Source: Vibrio brasiliensis LMG 20546 | GTDB lineage: Bacteria; Pseudomonadota; Gammaproteobacteria; Enterobacterales; Vibrionaceae | Direction of reading: 5' to 3' | DNA: 52,435 bases | Assembly (NCBI RefSeq): GCF_000189255.1 | Contig: NZ_AEVS01000115.1 | Coordinates: 1-52,435 of the forward strand | In this document: piece after piece, positions 37,826-48,253 of the stretch | Numbering within the stretch: position 1 is the first letter of the stretch | How the letters are laid out: each line of letters opens with the position of its first letter | Program-made: the position numbers and the translations under genes | Notes under the pieces: generated by a model | Told to the model about the DNA's origin: nothing | What the model saw: the letters and a program-made list of their open reading frames with translations, nothing else | Databases searched by the model: none

Positions 37826-40237
37826 TTAGAAGGTTCTGCCGATGGTGAAAGTGAAGAACTCTTCATCATCACCTTCGTAACTTTCAATTGGTTTAGCAAC
37901 GGAGAAGACTAAAGGTCCCATTGGAGACATCCATTGCAGTGCCGCACCATAAGATGCACGGTAATTAGTAGGATCTGAGAAGTCACCGTAGTACGGGTCA
38001 TTAGCGTACTTAGGATCGTAGACAAATTCGGTATCCCACACACTCGCAGCATCAACAAACACACTGGTACGGATTTGACTTCTTACCTCGTCCGAAGCGA
38101 ACGGGGTCGGTACGATAAGCTCTAAACTCGCCAGTGCCACTGCGTTACCACCTACAGAGTCATCTGTCGCTGATACACAACTGCTGCTGTTACAGGTATC
38201 CGGGTTACCACTTGTTGTGTAAACCGCTTTAGGACCTGCACTGTTCGAGCCAAAACCACGTAGGGTTGTAAAGCCACCTGCATAGTAGTTTTCATAGAAC
38301 GGGAACAGGTTATCGTTGCCGTCTGTTTTGCCGTAACCGTTACCGTAGCCAAGACGACCACGCATCAGAAGCGTAAACTCATGCTTCTTAGTTAATGGTA
38401 CATACTGTCTGACATCATATTGAAGCTTGAAGTATTGAGCATCAGAGCTTGGTACCGTCGCTTTAGCAAATGCACGTTGATAGTTACCAGCTGTCGGGAA
38501 GTAACCACGGTTAAGGTTATTTCGTGTCCAGGCAATGTTCATATCAAAGTCATTGGTAATGATATCGCCGTCAGGCTGACCGATACTCTGAGCAAAGCGC
38601 TGCGCCTGATCATAAGTCGGTACATTACCAATCTTGTTGTGAGTGTAGCCAACGCCGATCTCAAAGCGGTTTAGTTCGTCAAATGGGAAACCCCAGGTCA
38701 AACTACCACCGTAACTTTCGTTGGTATAGTCAACAATACCCGCTTCAGATGCTTCAAACTCGTTGTAGAAGATCTTGCCGCCGAGGCTGACACCATCAAG
38801 GTTCCAGTATGGGTCACGGTAATCTAAACTGATGTTTTTCTGGTAATCGTTCATCATCGCGTTGATACCAACACGGTTACCACTACCAGCAAAGTTATCT
38901 TGTTGCAGACCAACCTGGAAGCTCACGCCTGACTCAGTACCATAACCGATACCAAAGTTAACGCTGCCTGAGTTAGCCTCTTTTACGTTGTAAACCAAAT
39001 CAACCTGATCTTCACTGCCAGGTACACGGACAGTCTGGACATCAACCGTTTCAAAGAAACCTAAACGGTTAAGACGGTTTTTACCGGTCTCAATCGATTT
39101 TGAGTTAAGCCAGCTGCCTTCCATTTGGCGCATTTCACGACGCAGTACTTCATCTTTAGTCGCGTTGTTACCAACAAAGCGAATATCACGAACATAGATA
39201 CGGTTGCCCGCTTCTACATTTACAACCAGTGATACAGACTGATTCTCGTCGTCGAACTCAGGCACAGTACGTACTTGTGGGTACGCGTATCCAGCTTCAC
39301 CAAGCAGGCGTTTTACGCCCTCTTCTAATCCAGTTACTGCAGAGCCGTTGTACGTTTCACCCGGTTCAAAAGTGACTAACTTCTCGAACTCATCCTCTTT
39401 ACCCAGTAGTTCACCGCGGAACTTCACGTCTTTAACGGTATAAGGTAAGCCTTCGTTAAGACCGAGTGTGATGTAAACACCCTTCTTATCAGGAGAGATA
39501 GCGACTTGAGTCGAGTCAATTTGGAATTTCAGATAACCGCGGTCAAGGTAGTAAGACTTCAGTGCTTCAATATCACCAGCCAGTACCTGTTTCTGGTACT
39601 TGTCGTCAGACAGGAAGTTCCACCAGGCCACATCAACATTCAGCTCAAAACGGCTTAACAGCTCTTCGTCGGTATATTCTTTATTACCGATGAAGTTAAT
39701 CTGTTTGATCTTAGCGGAAACGCCTTCAGTGAAGACAAACTTCAAATCTGAACGGTTACGAGGGAGAGGAGTAACAACCGCTTTTACGTTCGCATTGTAC
39801 TTACCAACACTGTAGTAAAAGTCTTCGAGACCTTTTTCAATGGTAGATAGCGTTGTGCGGTCAAGAGCTTCACCGACACGTACACCCGACGCATCAAGGT
39901 TTTGTTGTAGTTGCTCTTCTTTGATTGCCTTGTTGCCAGAGAAAGAAATACTCGCAATGGTCGGTCTTTCTTTAACCTGAACCACAAGTACGTCATTGTC
40001 TCTTAAGACTTTAATATCTTCGAAGTTGCCTGTCGCATAAAGAGCTCGAATCATTTCAGAGACATCTTGGTTATCAACCGTATCACCGATTCGAACTGGC
40101 ATTTTAAGCAGAGCGGCACCTAGTGCAACGCGCTGTAAGCCTTCAATTTTAATATCTTGAACTACGAAGTTCTCGGCACCGTTTGCACTCACGCTTGTTG
40201 CTAGCAGCGTGGCAAACAGAATATTTTTCATCGCCAT
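37826..40237 (-). CDS. bamA: Outer-membrane protein assembly factor BamA
   Basis: BamA is the central beta-barrel of the BAM complex, which folds proteins into the outer membrane. The 803-residue product has a signal peptide (about 1-21, ending SANGA), five POTRA domains (about 22-420) and a 16-strand barrel (about 425-803) ending FTFTIGRTF with the terminal Phe. The conserved loop-6 motif is TTLRGFGSN, and a two-cysteine insert lies just after it (DTCNSSSC). The MAMK start at 40237 matches E. coli. Skp follows directly, as does its client pathway. Confidence 0.97.
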   Translation of the reverse strand: MAMKNILFATLLATSVSANGAENFVVQDIKIEGLQRVALGAALLKMPVRIGDTVDNQDVSEMIRALYATGNFEDIKVLRDNDVLVVQVKERPTIASISFSGNKAIKEEQLQQNLDASGVRVGEALDRTTLSTIEKGLEDFYYSVGKYNANVKAVVTPLPRNRSDLKFVFTEGVSAKIKQINFIGNKEYTDEELLSRFELNVDVAWWNFLSDDKYQKQVLAGDIEALKSYYLDRGYLKFQIDSTQVAISPDKKGVYITLGLNEGLPYTVKDVKFRGELLGKEDEFEKLVTFEPGETYNGSAVTGLEEGVKRLLGEAGYAYPQVRTVPEFDDENQSVSLVVNVEAGNRIYVRDIRFVGNNATKDEVLRREMRQMEGSWLNSKSIETGKNRLNRLGFFETVDVQTVRVPGSEDQVDLVYNVKEANSGSVNFGIGYGTESGVSFQVGLQQDNFAGSGNRVGINAMMNDYQKNISLDYRDPYWNLDGVSLGGKIFYNEFEASEAGIVDYTNESYGGSLTWGFPFDELNRFEIGVGYTHNKIGNVPTYDQAQRFAQSIGQPDGDIITNDFDMNIAWTRNNLNRGYFPTAGNYQRAFAKATVPSSDAQYFKLQYDVRQYVPLTKKHEFTLLMRGRLGYGNGYGKTDGNDNLFPFYENYYAGGFTTLRGFGSNSAGPKAVYTTSGNPDTCNSSSCVSATDDSVGGNAVALASLELIVPTPFASDEVRSQIRTSVFVDAASVWDTEFVYDPKYANDPYYGDFSDPTNYRASYGAALQWMSPMGPLVFSVAKPIESYEGDDEEFFTFTIGRTF

Positions 40238-40275
40238 ATTTGTTTTAGTTATTCCTTACTTCAACCTTTACTCAG

Positions 40276-41634
40276 CTATAGGCGAGCAAAATCATTGAAA
40301 ATTGCCACTGCCATAAGAGAGAAGATAATAGCCCCGCCAATGCGGTAGCCCATTTCCTGTACCTTTTCCGGTACTGGGCGTCTGATTACAGCCTCAATAG
40401 CAAAAAACAATAGATGTCCGCCATCTAACATAGGCAGCGGTACAAGGTTAATAATCCCTAAGTTCACACTGATTAATGCGAGGAAACCCAAGAAATACAC
40501 TAAGCCGTAATCGGCCGTTGTTCCGGCTCCTTTCGCGATAGAAATAGGTCCACTTAAGTTATTCAATCCTACATCACCTACTATCAGCTTCTTCAACATG
40601 CTGATAGTGAGATTGATTACTTGACCTGTTTTCTCAACCGCTTTACCGATTGATTCAATTACACCAAATTGTAAGTCGAAGCGATAATTTTCTGGCCATT
40701 CTGCGACTTCAGGTGCGATTCCCGCAAAACCTATCACTTTATCGCCAGATAGCTCGCGACTATCAGGAATCAGAGTCAGTGTCAGAGGCTGACCATTTCG
40801 CTCGACCTCTAGCTCTACAGGAGCATTCGGATGTTGCTGAATACTGTTAACAACCTGCTGCCAATCAGTTATTTCAACCTCATCGATCTTAGTCAGAACG
40901 TCACCGACTTCCAGACCCGCTCGCGCAGCCGCTCCCTGCTCAGATACGCTGGTAAGTCGCGGAGTAATCTCTGGTGTATAGGGTCTAAACCCTAACGCTG
41001 ACATAGAAGACTCTTTCTCAGGGTCAAAGTTCCAATTGGTAAGGTCAAAGTATTTAACTTCTTCGATCCCAATGCCCTCTGCCGGAGCGACCGTCATGGT
41101 CAGTTGTTTATCACCAATATGGGAAATCAGCCCCATGTTGACCGATTCCCAATCCGCAGTTTTGACGCCGGAAATCGCTTTTAGTTCCATGCCCTGTTGC
41201 AAACCTGCTTCGGCTGCAATCGAATGGGGCGTTACGTGACCAACAACGGGTTTCACCGCCGGAACACCGATCAGAAATACTAACCAGTAAGCAAAGATGG
41301 CAAACAGGAAGTTAAATGCCGGCCCCGCCGCAACAATCGCTGTTCGCTTCCACAGCGGCTTTTTATCAAAAGCAAATTGCTGCTCACCCTCGGCCAGATC
41401 ATCGACTCGGCCATCAAGCATTTTGACGTAACCACCTAGCGGAATAACAGACACACTGTACTCAGTGCCATCTTGTCCCACTTTACTCCATATCGATTTA
41501 CCAAAACCGATAGAAAACTTTTCGACTTTTACACCACAACGACGTGCTACCCAAAAGTGACCAAACTCATGGACTGCAACTAAGATGCCTAGTGCAATAA
41601 TGAAGGAAACAAAGTTCCATAAAATACCGGTCAT
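40276..41634 (-). CDS. rseP: Site-2 protease RseP
   Basis: RseP cleaves the RseA anti-sigma factor in the inner membrane after DegS, freeing sigma-E in the envelope stress response. The 452-residue product has the zinc motif H22-E23-F-G-H26 in the first helix, two PDZ domains (about 110-215 and 220-305) and the C-terminal LDG motif ([19 protein letters not shown]), then a last membrane helix. Its ATG overlaps the dxr stop by 4 bp (ATGA). bamA follows after 38 bp. Confidence 0.97.
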   Translation of the reverse strand: MTGILWNFVSFIIALGILVAVHEFGHFWVARRCGVKVEKFSIGFGKSIWSKVGQDGTEYSVSVIPLGGYVKMLDGRVDDLAEGEQQFAFDKKPLWKRTAIVAAGPAFNFLFAIFAYWLVFLIGVPAVKPVVGHVTPHSIAAEAGLQQGMELKAISGVKTADWESVNMGLISHIGDKQLTMTVAPAEGIGIEEVKYFDLTNWNFDPEKESSMSALGFRPYTPEITPRLTSVSEQGAAARAGLEVGDVLTKIDEVEITDWQQVVNSIQQHPNAPVELEVERNGQPLTLTLIPDSRELSGDKVIGFAGIAPEVAEWPENYRFDLQFGVIESIGKAVEKTGQVINLTISMLKKLIVGDVGLNNLSGPISIAKGAGTTADYGLVYFLGFLALISVNLGIINLVPLPMLDGGHLLFFAIEAVIRRPVPEKVQEMGYRIGGAIIFSLMAVAIFNDFARL

Positions 41635-42839
41635 AGCTTACGCTCACTCACCCAATTGGTGGCTAATTCTCTTGCCATTCTATCGACCTCGAGAATGGTT
41701 TCCAAGTCGCTACAGTGCGACTGATTGGTATCAGCGCAGACTTTGTTCAGAACCTGCTGATTTACTTGCGCAATATCGGTAAATGACAGCTGTCGATTTA
41801 AGAAAGCAGCCACCGCGATCTCATTTGCAGCATTCAGTGCAGTAGTGGCGTGCTGACCTTCATAACAAGCATCGATCGCCAGTTTTAAACATGGATAACG
41901 AGCGTAATCAGGTTCGAGGAAGGTCAATTGGCCCACTTTCGTAAAATCAAGTGGAGCAACCCCGGCAGAAACGCGCTCAGGGTAAGAAAGAGTCAGGGCA
42001 ATTGGTGTCGCCATATCCGGTTCACCCATCTGCGCCAATACTGAACCATCCTTGTACTGAACCATAGAGTGGATAACAGATTGAGGATGAATCAATACCT
42101 TTAATTGTTCACGCGAGGTGTTAAACAGCCACTTCGCTTCAATGTACTCAAGACCTTTGTTCATCATGGTCGCAGAGTCGACTGAAATTTTTGGCCCCAT
42201 CGACCAGTTAGGGTGCGCGATAGCCTGCTCCGGAGTAACACTACTTAGCGTATCAATATCACTGTATCGGAAAGGTCCACCAGAACCGGTTAACAGAATG
42301 TTTGAGATGCCATGTTGGGTTAAATCACAACGACCTAAATTGGTTTGAATATCACTTGGTAAACATTGGAATATTGCGTTGTGCTCACTGTCTACTGGCA
42401 TAAGCTCAGCACCATGCTGTTTTACTGCATCGATAAACAACTGCCCGGACATAACCAAGGCTTCTTTGTTCGCCAGCAATACGCGTTTGCCAGATTTAAC
42501 AGCAGCCATAGTAGGCAGCAGGCCGGCGGCACCAACGATAGCCGCCATAACAGTGTCGACTTCATCGAGCGACGAGACCTGACACATAGCATCGACACCG
42601 GAGAGCACTTCGGTTGAGATTTTCAGTTCTGCTAATTGTTTTCTAAGCAATAGCGCAGCGTCATCACTGGCCATTACCGCATACTTAGGCTGCCACTTCT
42701 GACACAGCTCGCGCATCTTCTCAACATTGTTCCCAGCCGCTAGCGCGACAACAGAAAACTGCTGCGGGTTTTGTTCGATGACTTTAAACGTGCTTGCACC
42801 GATAGAACCAGTAGCACCCAAAATTGTTAGCTTACGCAT
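41631..42839 (-). CDS. dxr: 1-deoxy-D-xylulose 5-phosphate reductoisomerase
   Basis: Dxr (IspC) makes 2-C-methylerythritol 4-phosphate, the committed step of the MEP isoprenoid pathway. The 402-residue product has the NADPH-binding [14 protein letters not shown] at the start, [13 protein letters not shown] and the metal/substrate motif [13 protein letters not shown] (about 150), [19 protein letters not shown], and a C-terminal helical domain. It lies between cdsA and rseP, whereas in E. coli it precedes ispU and cdsA. rseP overlaps its stop by 4 bp. Confidence 0.97.
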   Translation of the reverse strand: MRKLTILGATGSIGASTFKVIEQNPQQFSVVALAAGNNVEKMRELCQKWQPKYAVMASDDAALLLRKQLAELKISTEVLSGVDAMCQVSSLDEVDTVMAAIVGAAGLLPTMAAVKSGKRVLLANKEALVMSGQLFIDAVKQHGAELMPVDSEHNAIFQCLPSDIQTNLGRCDLTQHGISNILLTGSGGPFRYSDIDTLSSVTPEQAIAHPNWSMGPKISVDSATMMNKGLEYIEAKWLFNTSREQLKVLIHPQSVIHSMVQYKDGSVLAQMGEPDMATPIALTLSYPERVSAGVAPLDFTKVGQLTFLEPDYARYPCLKLAIDACYEGQHATTALNAANEIAVAAFLNRQLSFTDIAQVNQQVLNKVCADTNQSHCSDLETILEVDRMARELATNWVSERKL

Positions 42840-42880
42840 AGCAAGAAACCGATTTATGACTTAGGCAAGCCGAAGCTCGC

Positions 42881-43723
42881 CTAGAAAATGAAGTAAAGAA
42901 ATGCAAAAACAGGGAATGCCGCTGTTAAGCTATCGATGCGATCTAACACACCGCCATGACCTGGAATGATATTGCTACTATCCTTGATTCCTGATACGCG
43001 CTTAAACATGCTTTCAACCAGGTCACCGAGCACTGAAATCACCACGGTAACTAACGTAATCGCGATCATGACCAGTGGACTAGTGAATTCGATGTCGAAC
43101 CATGCAGCTGCACCCCAGCCGATCAATACCGCAGTGATGATACCGCCAATCAATCCTTCAATGGTTTTGTTTGGACTTACATGTGGTGCCATTTTACGTT
43201 TACCCATGCTCTTACCAGCAAAATAAGCGCCACTGTCCGCAGCCCAAACGATCAGACAAACATAAAGAACCAGTTTTGCCCCGTGATAAGCATCTGTTTC
43301 GATACCCTCTGCGCGCAATAACAAGACACTCCAGAAGAAAGGCAGCAAAGTTAAGATGCCGAAAGCGTGACGCAGGAGTGTCGAGTGTTGCCATAGAGCG
43401 GAAGACTTAGGGTAAGTAATGGCGAGTAAACTTGAAACTATCCACCAAACACAGCCAACAGCTAGCATGGTGTAATGGGGCTCAACAACTTGATTGAGAC
43501 TCACAACGTCAAATGGAATCAAGGCCATGCTTAGCGCGCTGACCAGCACTGCTGGAATCAGAGCCATCCAACGAGATTTTGGTTCTACAAACTGAGTCCA
43601 CTCCCAGTAACCAATCATCATTACAGCAGCAATAGCCAGTGTAAATAGTGGTAATGAGAGTTCAAAAATGCCCAAAATCACCAAAGGAGCAAGGATAAGC
43701 GCTGTTATAATTCGTTGTTTCAA
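42881..43723 (-). CDS. cdsA: Phosphatidate cytidylyltransferase
   Basis: CdsA makes CDP-diacylglycerol from phosphatidic acid and CTP for all phospholipids. The 280-residue product is mostly membrane helices, with the family signature near its end (SMFKRVSGIKDSSNIIPGHGGVLDRIDSL, about 235-265), which includes the metal-binding Asp. It starts 11 bp after the uppS stop on the same strand, so it is co-transcribed. Confidence 0.97.
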   Translation of the reverse strand: MKQRIITALILAPLVILGIFELSLPLFTLAIAAVMMIGYWEWTQFVEPKSRWMALIPAVLVSALSMALIPFDVVSLNQVVEPHYTMLAVGCVWWIVSSLLAITYPKSSALWQHSTLLRHAFGILTLLPFFWSVLLLRAEGIETDAYHGAKLVLYVCLIVWAADSGAYFAGKSMGKRKMAPHVSPNKTIEGLIGGIITAVLIGWGAAAWFDIEFTSPLVMIAITLVTVVISVLGDLVESMFKRVSGIKDSSNIIPGHGGVLDRIDSLTAAFPVFAFLYFIF

Positions 43724-43734
43724 ACTTAGGTCCT

Positions 43735-44490
43735 TTATTCGCTTTCCATCAATGCTTTAACTTGTTCACCAGTACAACCAAAACGTCGTTCACGATTAAC
43801 AAACCAAGTCACTGCTTCAATTAAGCTGTTTTCATCGAACTCAGGCCAGTAGATCGGCGTAAAGTACATTTCTGCATACGCCATTTGCCACAGCATAAAG
43901 TTACTGATTCGGCATTCACCGCTGGTTCGAATCATTAAATCAACTTCAGGTAAATCTGCCATGGTCAGGTGTTCAGTGATCAGCTCTTCGCTAATCTCGT
44001 CACAATTTAACTCACCAGCGGCAACCTTAGCTGAAATTGCTTTTGTCGCCTGCATAATATCCCACTTACCACCATAGTTAGCCGCGATATTGATAACCAT
44101 ACCTGTGTTCGATTCAGTCATCGCTTCTGCCTGAGCAATTTTACTCTGCAAGCGTTGATTGAAACGAGAGGTATCACCAATCACGCGAAGGCGTAAGTTG
44201 TTCTTATGCAGTTTTTTAACTTCAGTTGAAAGAACCGTGATAAACAGCTCCATCAAGACCCCGACTTCCTCTTCAGGTCTTCTCCAGTTTTCGCTACTGA
44301 AAGCAAACAGCGTTATCGCTTTAATACCAAGCTTCGCTGATGTAGAGATCGCTTTTCTTACCGCCGCAACACCATTTTTATGACCAAATACACGAGGTTT
44401 ACCTTGTGCTTTTGCCCAACGGCCGTTGCCATCCATAATGATTGCGATATGTTTTGGAAGTAAATCAGGGGAGAGTTGTGAATTATGCAT
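43735..44490 (-). CDS. uppS: Undecaprenyl diphosphate synthase
   Basis: UppS (IspU) is the cis-prenyltransferase that makes the C55 lipid carrier for peptidoglycan and LPS sugars. The 251-residue product has the active-site Asp20 in [28 protein letters not shown] and the C-terminal [24 protein letters not shown] with basic residues for the diphosphate. frr lies upstream, separated by a terminator. Confidence 0.97.
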   Translation of the reverse strand: MHNSQLSPDLLPKHIAIIMDGNGRWAKAQGKPRVFGHKNGVAAVRKAISTSAKLGIKAITLFAFSSENWRRPEEEVGVLMELFITVLSTEVKKLHKNNLRLRVIGDTSRFNQRLQSKIAQAEAMTESNTGMVINIAANYGGKWDIMQATKAISAKVAAGELNCDEISEELITEHLTMADLPEVDLMIRTSGECRISNFMLWQMAYAEMYFTPIYWPEFDENSLIEAVTWFVNRERRFGCTGEQVKALMESE

Positions 44491-44531
44491 AAGACGTTGA
44501 TAGATAATCAGCAGGGGACAGAGAGTAGCAT

Positions 44532-44562
44532 AAAAAAACGCTGTGCTGCGAGCACAGCGCTA
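44532..44562 (-). terminator. frr terminator
   Basis: The arms CGCTGTGCT and AGCACAGCG enclose GCG; the minus strand then has seven T (plus-strand A run 44532-44538). It lies just past the frr stop. Confidence 0.9.
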
Positions 44563-44586
44563 ATTATGCGTTAAGTTTATGGAGAA

Positions 44587-45144
44587 TTAGACTTCCATCA
44601 ACTCTTTTTCTTTTGCTGCTAACACTTCGTCAACTTGCTTAACTGCTGCGTCAGTTAGCTTTTGGATCTCGTCTTGACCTTTACGATCTTCATCTTCAGA
44701 GATTTCTTTGTCTTTTAGTAGCGCTTTAAGCTCGCCATTAGCATCACGACGGATGTTACGGATAGCAACACGGCCACCTTCAGCTTCGCCACGAACGATT
44801 TTAACCAGGTCTTTACGACGCTCTTCCGTTAGCGGTGGTAGTGGTACACGAATGATAGTACCTGCAGACATTGGGTTTAGACCCAGGTCAGACATCATGA
44901 TCGCTTTCTCAACTTTTTGAGTTAGCTCTTTGTCGAATACCGTGATTGCAAGTGTACGAGCATCTTCTGCAACAACGTTTGCTACCTGGTTTAGAGGCGT
45001 TGGTGCACCGTAGTACTCCACTGAAATGCCAGCTAATAGGCTTGGGTGCGCACGACCTGTACGAACTTTAGAAAGGTTGTTTTTTAGCGCTTCAACGCTT
45101 TTTTCCATGCGCTCTTGAGCGTCTTGTTTGATTTCGTTAATCAC
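44587..45144 (-). CDS. frr: Ribosome recycling factor
   Basis: RRF, with EF-G, splits post-termination ribosomes. The 185-residue product (E. coli 185) has the three-helix bundle with the inserted domain, including [56 protein letters not shown] and a long C-terminal helix ([23 protein letters not shown]). It lies downstream of pyrH with a hairpin between. Confidence 0.98.
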   Translation of the reverse strand: MINEIKQDAQERMEKSVEALKNNLSKVRTGRAHPSLLAGISVEYYGAPTPLNQVANVVAEDARTLAITVFDKELTQKVEKAIMMSDLGLNPMSAGTIIRVPLPPLTEERRKDLVKIVRGEAEGGRVAIRNIRRDANGELKALLKDKEISEDEDRKGQDEIQKLTDAAVKQVDEVLAAKEKELMEV

Positions 45145-45209
45145 AATATCACCTTAATGTGTAAATCTTTCTCGAAGAAAGCCTAATCGGGAGTCTTCAA
45201 AAGGCAATA

Positions 45210-45232
45210 CCGCAGCATCAAATATGCTGCGG
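45210..45232 (-). terminator. Hairpin between pyrH and frr
   Basis: Perfect 9-bp arms CCGCAGCAT and ATGCTGCGG enclose CAAAT. The T content after it on the minus strand is weak (TATTGCCTTTT), so partial termination is likelier than complete. Confidence 0.6.
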
Positions 45233-45241
45233 CGATTGGAA

Positions 45242-45973
45242 TTACTCTGCGTCGCTGATTAGCGTGCCTTCTGCTTCACCCATAACCACGCGGCGTAATG
45301 CGCCTGGCTTATTCATATTGAATACGCGGATTGGCATTTTATGGTCACGAGCCAGTGTAAATGCTGCCAAATCCATCACTTTCAGTTCTTTTTCAAGAAC
45401 AGCATTGAATGAAAGCTTATCATACAGTTCTGCGTCAGGGTTTGCCACTGGGTCTGCAGTAAATACACCATCAACTTTTGTCGCTTTTAGAACTACGTCA
45501 GCTTCAATCTCGATACCGCGCAAACATGCAGCAGAATCTGTAGTGAAGAATGGGTTACCAGTACCCGCTGAGAAGATGACTACACGACCTTGGCGTAGTT
45601 CGCGGATTGCGTCAGCCCAGTTGTAGTCGTCACACACACCTTTAAGTGGAATTGCAGACATTACACGTGCATTTACGTACGCACGGTGTAGAGCGTCACG
45701 CATTGCAAGGCCGTTCATTACGGTTGCTAGCATACCCATGTGGTCACCAACAACGCGGTTCATACCTGCTTCAGCAAGGCCAGCACCACGGAATAGGTTA
45801 CCACCACCGATAACTACACCAACTTGAACGCCAAGTTCAACCAACTCTTTTACTTCTTGAGCCATGCGATCAAGAATCGCTGGATCGATGCCGAAACCTT
45901 CGTCACCTTGAAGAGCTTCACCACTCAGTTTTAACAGAATACGTTGATACGCCGGTTTTGGGTTCGTAGTCAT
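45242..45973 (-). CDS. pyrH: Uridylate kinase
   Basis: PyrH phosphorylates UMP to UDP. The 243-residue product (E. coli 241) has [52 protein letters not shown] and [37 protein letters not shown], the full amino-acid-kinase signature set. A terminator separates it from tsf. Confidence 0.98.
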   Translation of the reverse strand: MTTNPKPAYQRILLKLSGEALQGDEGFGIDPAILDRMAQEVKELVELGVQVGVVIGGGNLFRGAGLAEAGMNRVVGDHMGMLATVMNGLAMRDALHRAYVNARVMSAIPLKGVCDDYNWADAIRELRQGRVVIFSAGTGNPFFTTDSAACLRGIEIEADVVLKATKVDGVFTADPVANPDAELYDKLSFNAVLEKELKVMDLAAFTLARDHKMPIRVFNMNKPGALRRVVMGEAEGTLISDAE

Positions 45974-46135
45974 GGAGTTTACCTTCCAAAAGAGAGTTGT
46001 TGATTAACAGTCATGGATAGAGGGGAGAGTCTGGTTAGCAGGTCCTGGCTTCTAGAGAGTTTTTCCACTCTAGCTACTAGCATTCAGCTACTTTCACCCC
46101 TATTCATCACGGCTAACAATTTAAACGTTAGTCGT

Positions 46136-46164
46136 AAAAAGACCGCAGCCATGGCTACGGTCTA
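46136..46164 (-). terminator. tsf terminator
   Basis: The minus strand has GACCGTAGCC and GGCTGCGGTC around AT, then TTTTT. The left plus-strand arm AAAAGACCGCAGCCAT is the same sequence as that of the hairpin at 34870. Confidence 0.85.
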
Positions 46165-46187
46165 AACTTTGTGCGCTACTCTAAGGA

Positions 46188-47030
46188 TTAACCTTTTTGA
46201 GCTGCAGCTACTTCTTCAGCGAAGCTCATTTCAGCGCCTTTTTCAATACCTTCACCTACTTCTAGGCGAACGAATGTAGAAACTGAAGCGCCTTTTTCTT
46301 TCAGCATTTCGCCTACAGATTTCTTAGGCTCCATGATGAACGCTTGACCAGTTAGAGAGATTTCGCCAGTGAATTTCTTCATGCGGCCAACAACCATCTT
46401 CTCTGCGATTTCAGCAGGCTTGCCTTCGTTCATAGCGATTTCAACTTGAACTTCTTTCTCTTTAGCAACTACGTCAGCTGGTACGTCTTCTGGGTTAACG
46501 TACTCTGGCTTAGAAGCAGCAACGTGCATTGCAACGTGCTTAAGAGTTTCTGCATCGCCTTCACCAGCAACAACAACACCGATTTTCTCGCCGTGACGGT
46601 AAGAAGCTAGTGCAGCACCTTCAACGTATTGTACGCGACGGATGTTGATGTTTTCACCGATCTTAGCAACAAGAGCAACACGCTCTTCTTCGAATTTAGC
46701 TACTAGTTCTTCTGCAGTTGCTTTAGTCGCTAGAGCGTCTTCAGCTACTTTCTCTGCGAATGCAGTGAAGTTACCATCTTTAGCAACGAAGTCAGTTTGG
46801 CAGTTAACTTCAAGAAGAACAGCAACGCCGTTGTCTTCTTTGATGATGATTGCGCCTTCAGCAGCTACGTTGCCTGCTTTCTTAGCAGCTTTAGCAGCAC
46901 CTGATTTACGCATGTTTTCGATTGCTAGTTCGATGTCAGCGTTTGCTTCAACAAGCGCTTTCTTACATTCCATCATGCCTGCGCCAGTACGTTCGCGCAG
47001 TTCTTTAACTAGAGCAGCAGTAACAGCCAT
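46188..47030 (-). CDS. tsf: Translation elongation factor Ts
   Basis: EF-Ts exchanges GDP for GTP on EF-Tu. The 280-residue product (E. coli 283) begins with the UBA-like N domain ([35 protein letters not shown]), then the core with [28 protein letters not shown] (the Tu-contact region) and the C-terminal module. rpsB lies upstream with an attenuator-like hairpin between. Confidence 0.98.
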   Translation of the reverse strand: MAVTAALVKELRERTGAGMMECKKALVEANADIELAIENMRKSGAAKAAKKAGNVAAEGAIIIKEDNGVAVLLEVNCQTDFVAKDGNFTAFAEKVAEDALATKATAEELVAKFEEERVALVAKIGENINIRRVQYVEGAALASYRHGEKIGVVVAGEGDAETLKHVAMHVAASKPEYVNPEDVPADVVAKEKEVQVEIAMNEGKPAEIAEKMVVGRMKKFTGEISLTGQAFIMEPKKSVGEMLKEKGASVSTFVRLEVGEGIEKGAEMSFAEEVAAAQKG

Positions 47031-47061
47031 TCTCTATTCCTCAGTTGATTCTGGATTTGGT

Positions 47062-47094
47062 AAAAAACAGGGGCCTACATTTTCGGCCCCTGCT
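47062..47094 (-). terminator. rpsB-tsf attenuator / terminator
   Basis: Perfect 8-bp arms CAGGGGCC (47068-47075) and GGCCCCTG (47085-47092) enclose a nine-base loop; the minus strand continues TTTTTTA. Placed between rpsB and tsf it can lower tsf expression. A hairpin in this place is also known from E. coli. Confidence 0.8.
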
Positions 47095-47161
47095 GATAAC
47101 TATAACTCAGTTTATGCTACAACTAAGTTGCACATAGACTAAGTGTGACTCGGAGCCGCTA

Positions 47162-47890
47162 TTATTCAGCTTCTACGAAACCATCTTTTTCAGCAGCTGC
47201 AGCTACGTCTTTGTTGCGACCTTCAGTTACTGAAGTTGCAGCAGCGTTTAGGTAAAGCTGTACTGCACGGATCGCATCATCGTTACCTGGGATGATGTAG
47301 TCAACGCCGTCTGGGTTAGAGTTAGTATCTACCACAGCGTATACTGGGATACCTAGGTTGTTAGCTTCTTTAATCGCAATGTGTTCGTGATCAGCATCGA
47401 TTACGAATAGAGCGTCTGGTAGGCCGCCCATGTCTTTGATACCACCAAGAGACTTCTCTAGCTTCTCCATTTCACGAGTGCGCATTAGAGCTTCTTTCTT
47501 AGTTAGTTTGTCAAAAGTACCGTCTTGAGCTTGAGCTTCAAGTTCTTTTAGACGCTTGATTGACTGACGAACAGTTTTGTAGTTTGTAAGCATACCGCCT
47601 AACCAGCGGTTGTTTACGTAGAACTGGTTGCTTGCGATTGCAGCTTCTTTAACAGCTTCAGATGCAGCGCGCTTAGTACCTACGAATAGAACTTTACCTT
47701 TCTTCTCGCCAACTTTAGCTAGTTCAGCTAGAGCTTCGTTGAACATTGGTACAGTTTTTTCTAGGTTGATGATATGAACCTTGTTACGAGCACCAAAGAT
47801 GAATGGCTTCATTTTTGGGTTCCAGTAACGAGTTTGGTGACCGAAGTGAACACCAGCTTTTAGCATATCGCGCATTGATACAGTTGCCAT
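47162..47890 (-). CDS. rpsB: Ribosomal protein S2
   Basis: S2 is a small-subunit protein needed for S1 binding and initiation. The 242-residue product (E. coli 241) begins [25 protein letters not shown] and has [21 protein letters not shown] and [20 protein letters not shown] chose the ATG at 47890; an upstream in-frame start at 47923 would use leader RNA sequence. The leader has a predicted S2-responsive fold, and the promoter is at about 48073. Confidence 0.98.
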   Translation of the reverse strand: MATVSMRDMLKAGVHFGHQTRYWNPKMKPFIFGARNKVHIINLEKTVPMFNEALAELAKVGEKKGKVLFVGTKRAASEAVKEAAIASNQFYVNNRWLGGMLTNYKTVRQSIKRLKELEAQAQDGTFDKLTKKEALMRTREMEKLEKSLGGIKDMGGLPDALFVIDADHEHIAIKEANNLGIPVYAVVDTNSNPDGVDYIIPGNDDAIRAVQLYLNAAATSVTEGRNKDVAAAAEKDGFVEAE

Positions 47891-48065
47891 TTTAAAATCC
47901 TCTATGGGGTTAGGCCTCCACATCCCCCATAACTCCGACTAGGCTTCTGCCCAGCACCCCGGAATATGTGACGGAATGTGTGTGATTTAAAGATATAAGT
48001 TAGTTGGAAGTAACCGGCTTCGCCACTCAATAATCGATTGAGCAGAGAGAACAGACCACATTTCC
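47891..48065 (-). promoter_or_regulatory. rpsB leader RNA with autoregulatory fold
   Basis: The 5' untranslated region is about 175 nt. In mRNA sense GGGGU (from 47960) pairs with ACCCC (ending 47906), and GCCU (from 47944) pairs with AGGC (from 47917), which places a long stem just before the AGAGGA ribosome-binding site. Hairpins at 48026-48042 and 48016-48024 lie further 5'. S2-mediated repression through conserved rpsB leader structure is known in gammaproteobacteria; here it is inferred. Confidence 0.65.
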
Positions 48066-48078
48066 GGCGCGCTTTATA
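48066..48078 (-). promoter_or_regulatory. rpsB -10 with GC-rich discriminator
   Basis: On the minus strand TATAAA (48078-48073) is followed by GCGCGCC. A GC-rich discriminator is the mark of stringently controlled ribosomal promoters. The -35 is poor. Position gives a leader of the length known for E. coli rpsB. Confidence 0.6.
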
Positions 48079-48253
48079 CCATATTTCTGCCCTTCATGGC
48101 TAGTAAAAAAACAATTACCAGAGATGTCGATGGACTATTCTCAACACTGAACGTATTAATCACAGATGAAGAATAATTCTCATTATGTTGCGTTCCTGCT
48201 AGAATGCGCCGATTCGCACTCACTTGTGCACGAGAATAAAATAGAGAAAGCCG

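Larger units (their letters stand above)
47891..48253. other. 363-bp divergent rpsB / map intergenic region
   Basis: No gene was seen. The left half is the rpsB leader and promoter (minus strand). The right half, from about 48100, is the upstream region of map: it is AT-rich, with GAGAAAG at 48244-48250 as the map ribosome-binding site and no clear operator. Confidence 0.7.

Noticed and set aside
46642-47142. 166-codon plus-strand frame opposite tsf
   Set aside because: Low-complexity Ala/Ser-rich shadow of the codon-biased tsf gene, running on into the tsf-rpsB spacer.
28498-47890. A single uninterrupted rpsB-to-accA operon
   Set aside because: Hairpin terminators after rpsB, tsf, frr, lpxD, lpxA and accA indicate several overlapping units.
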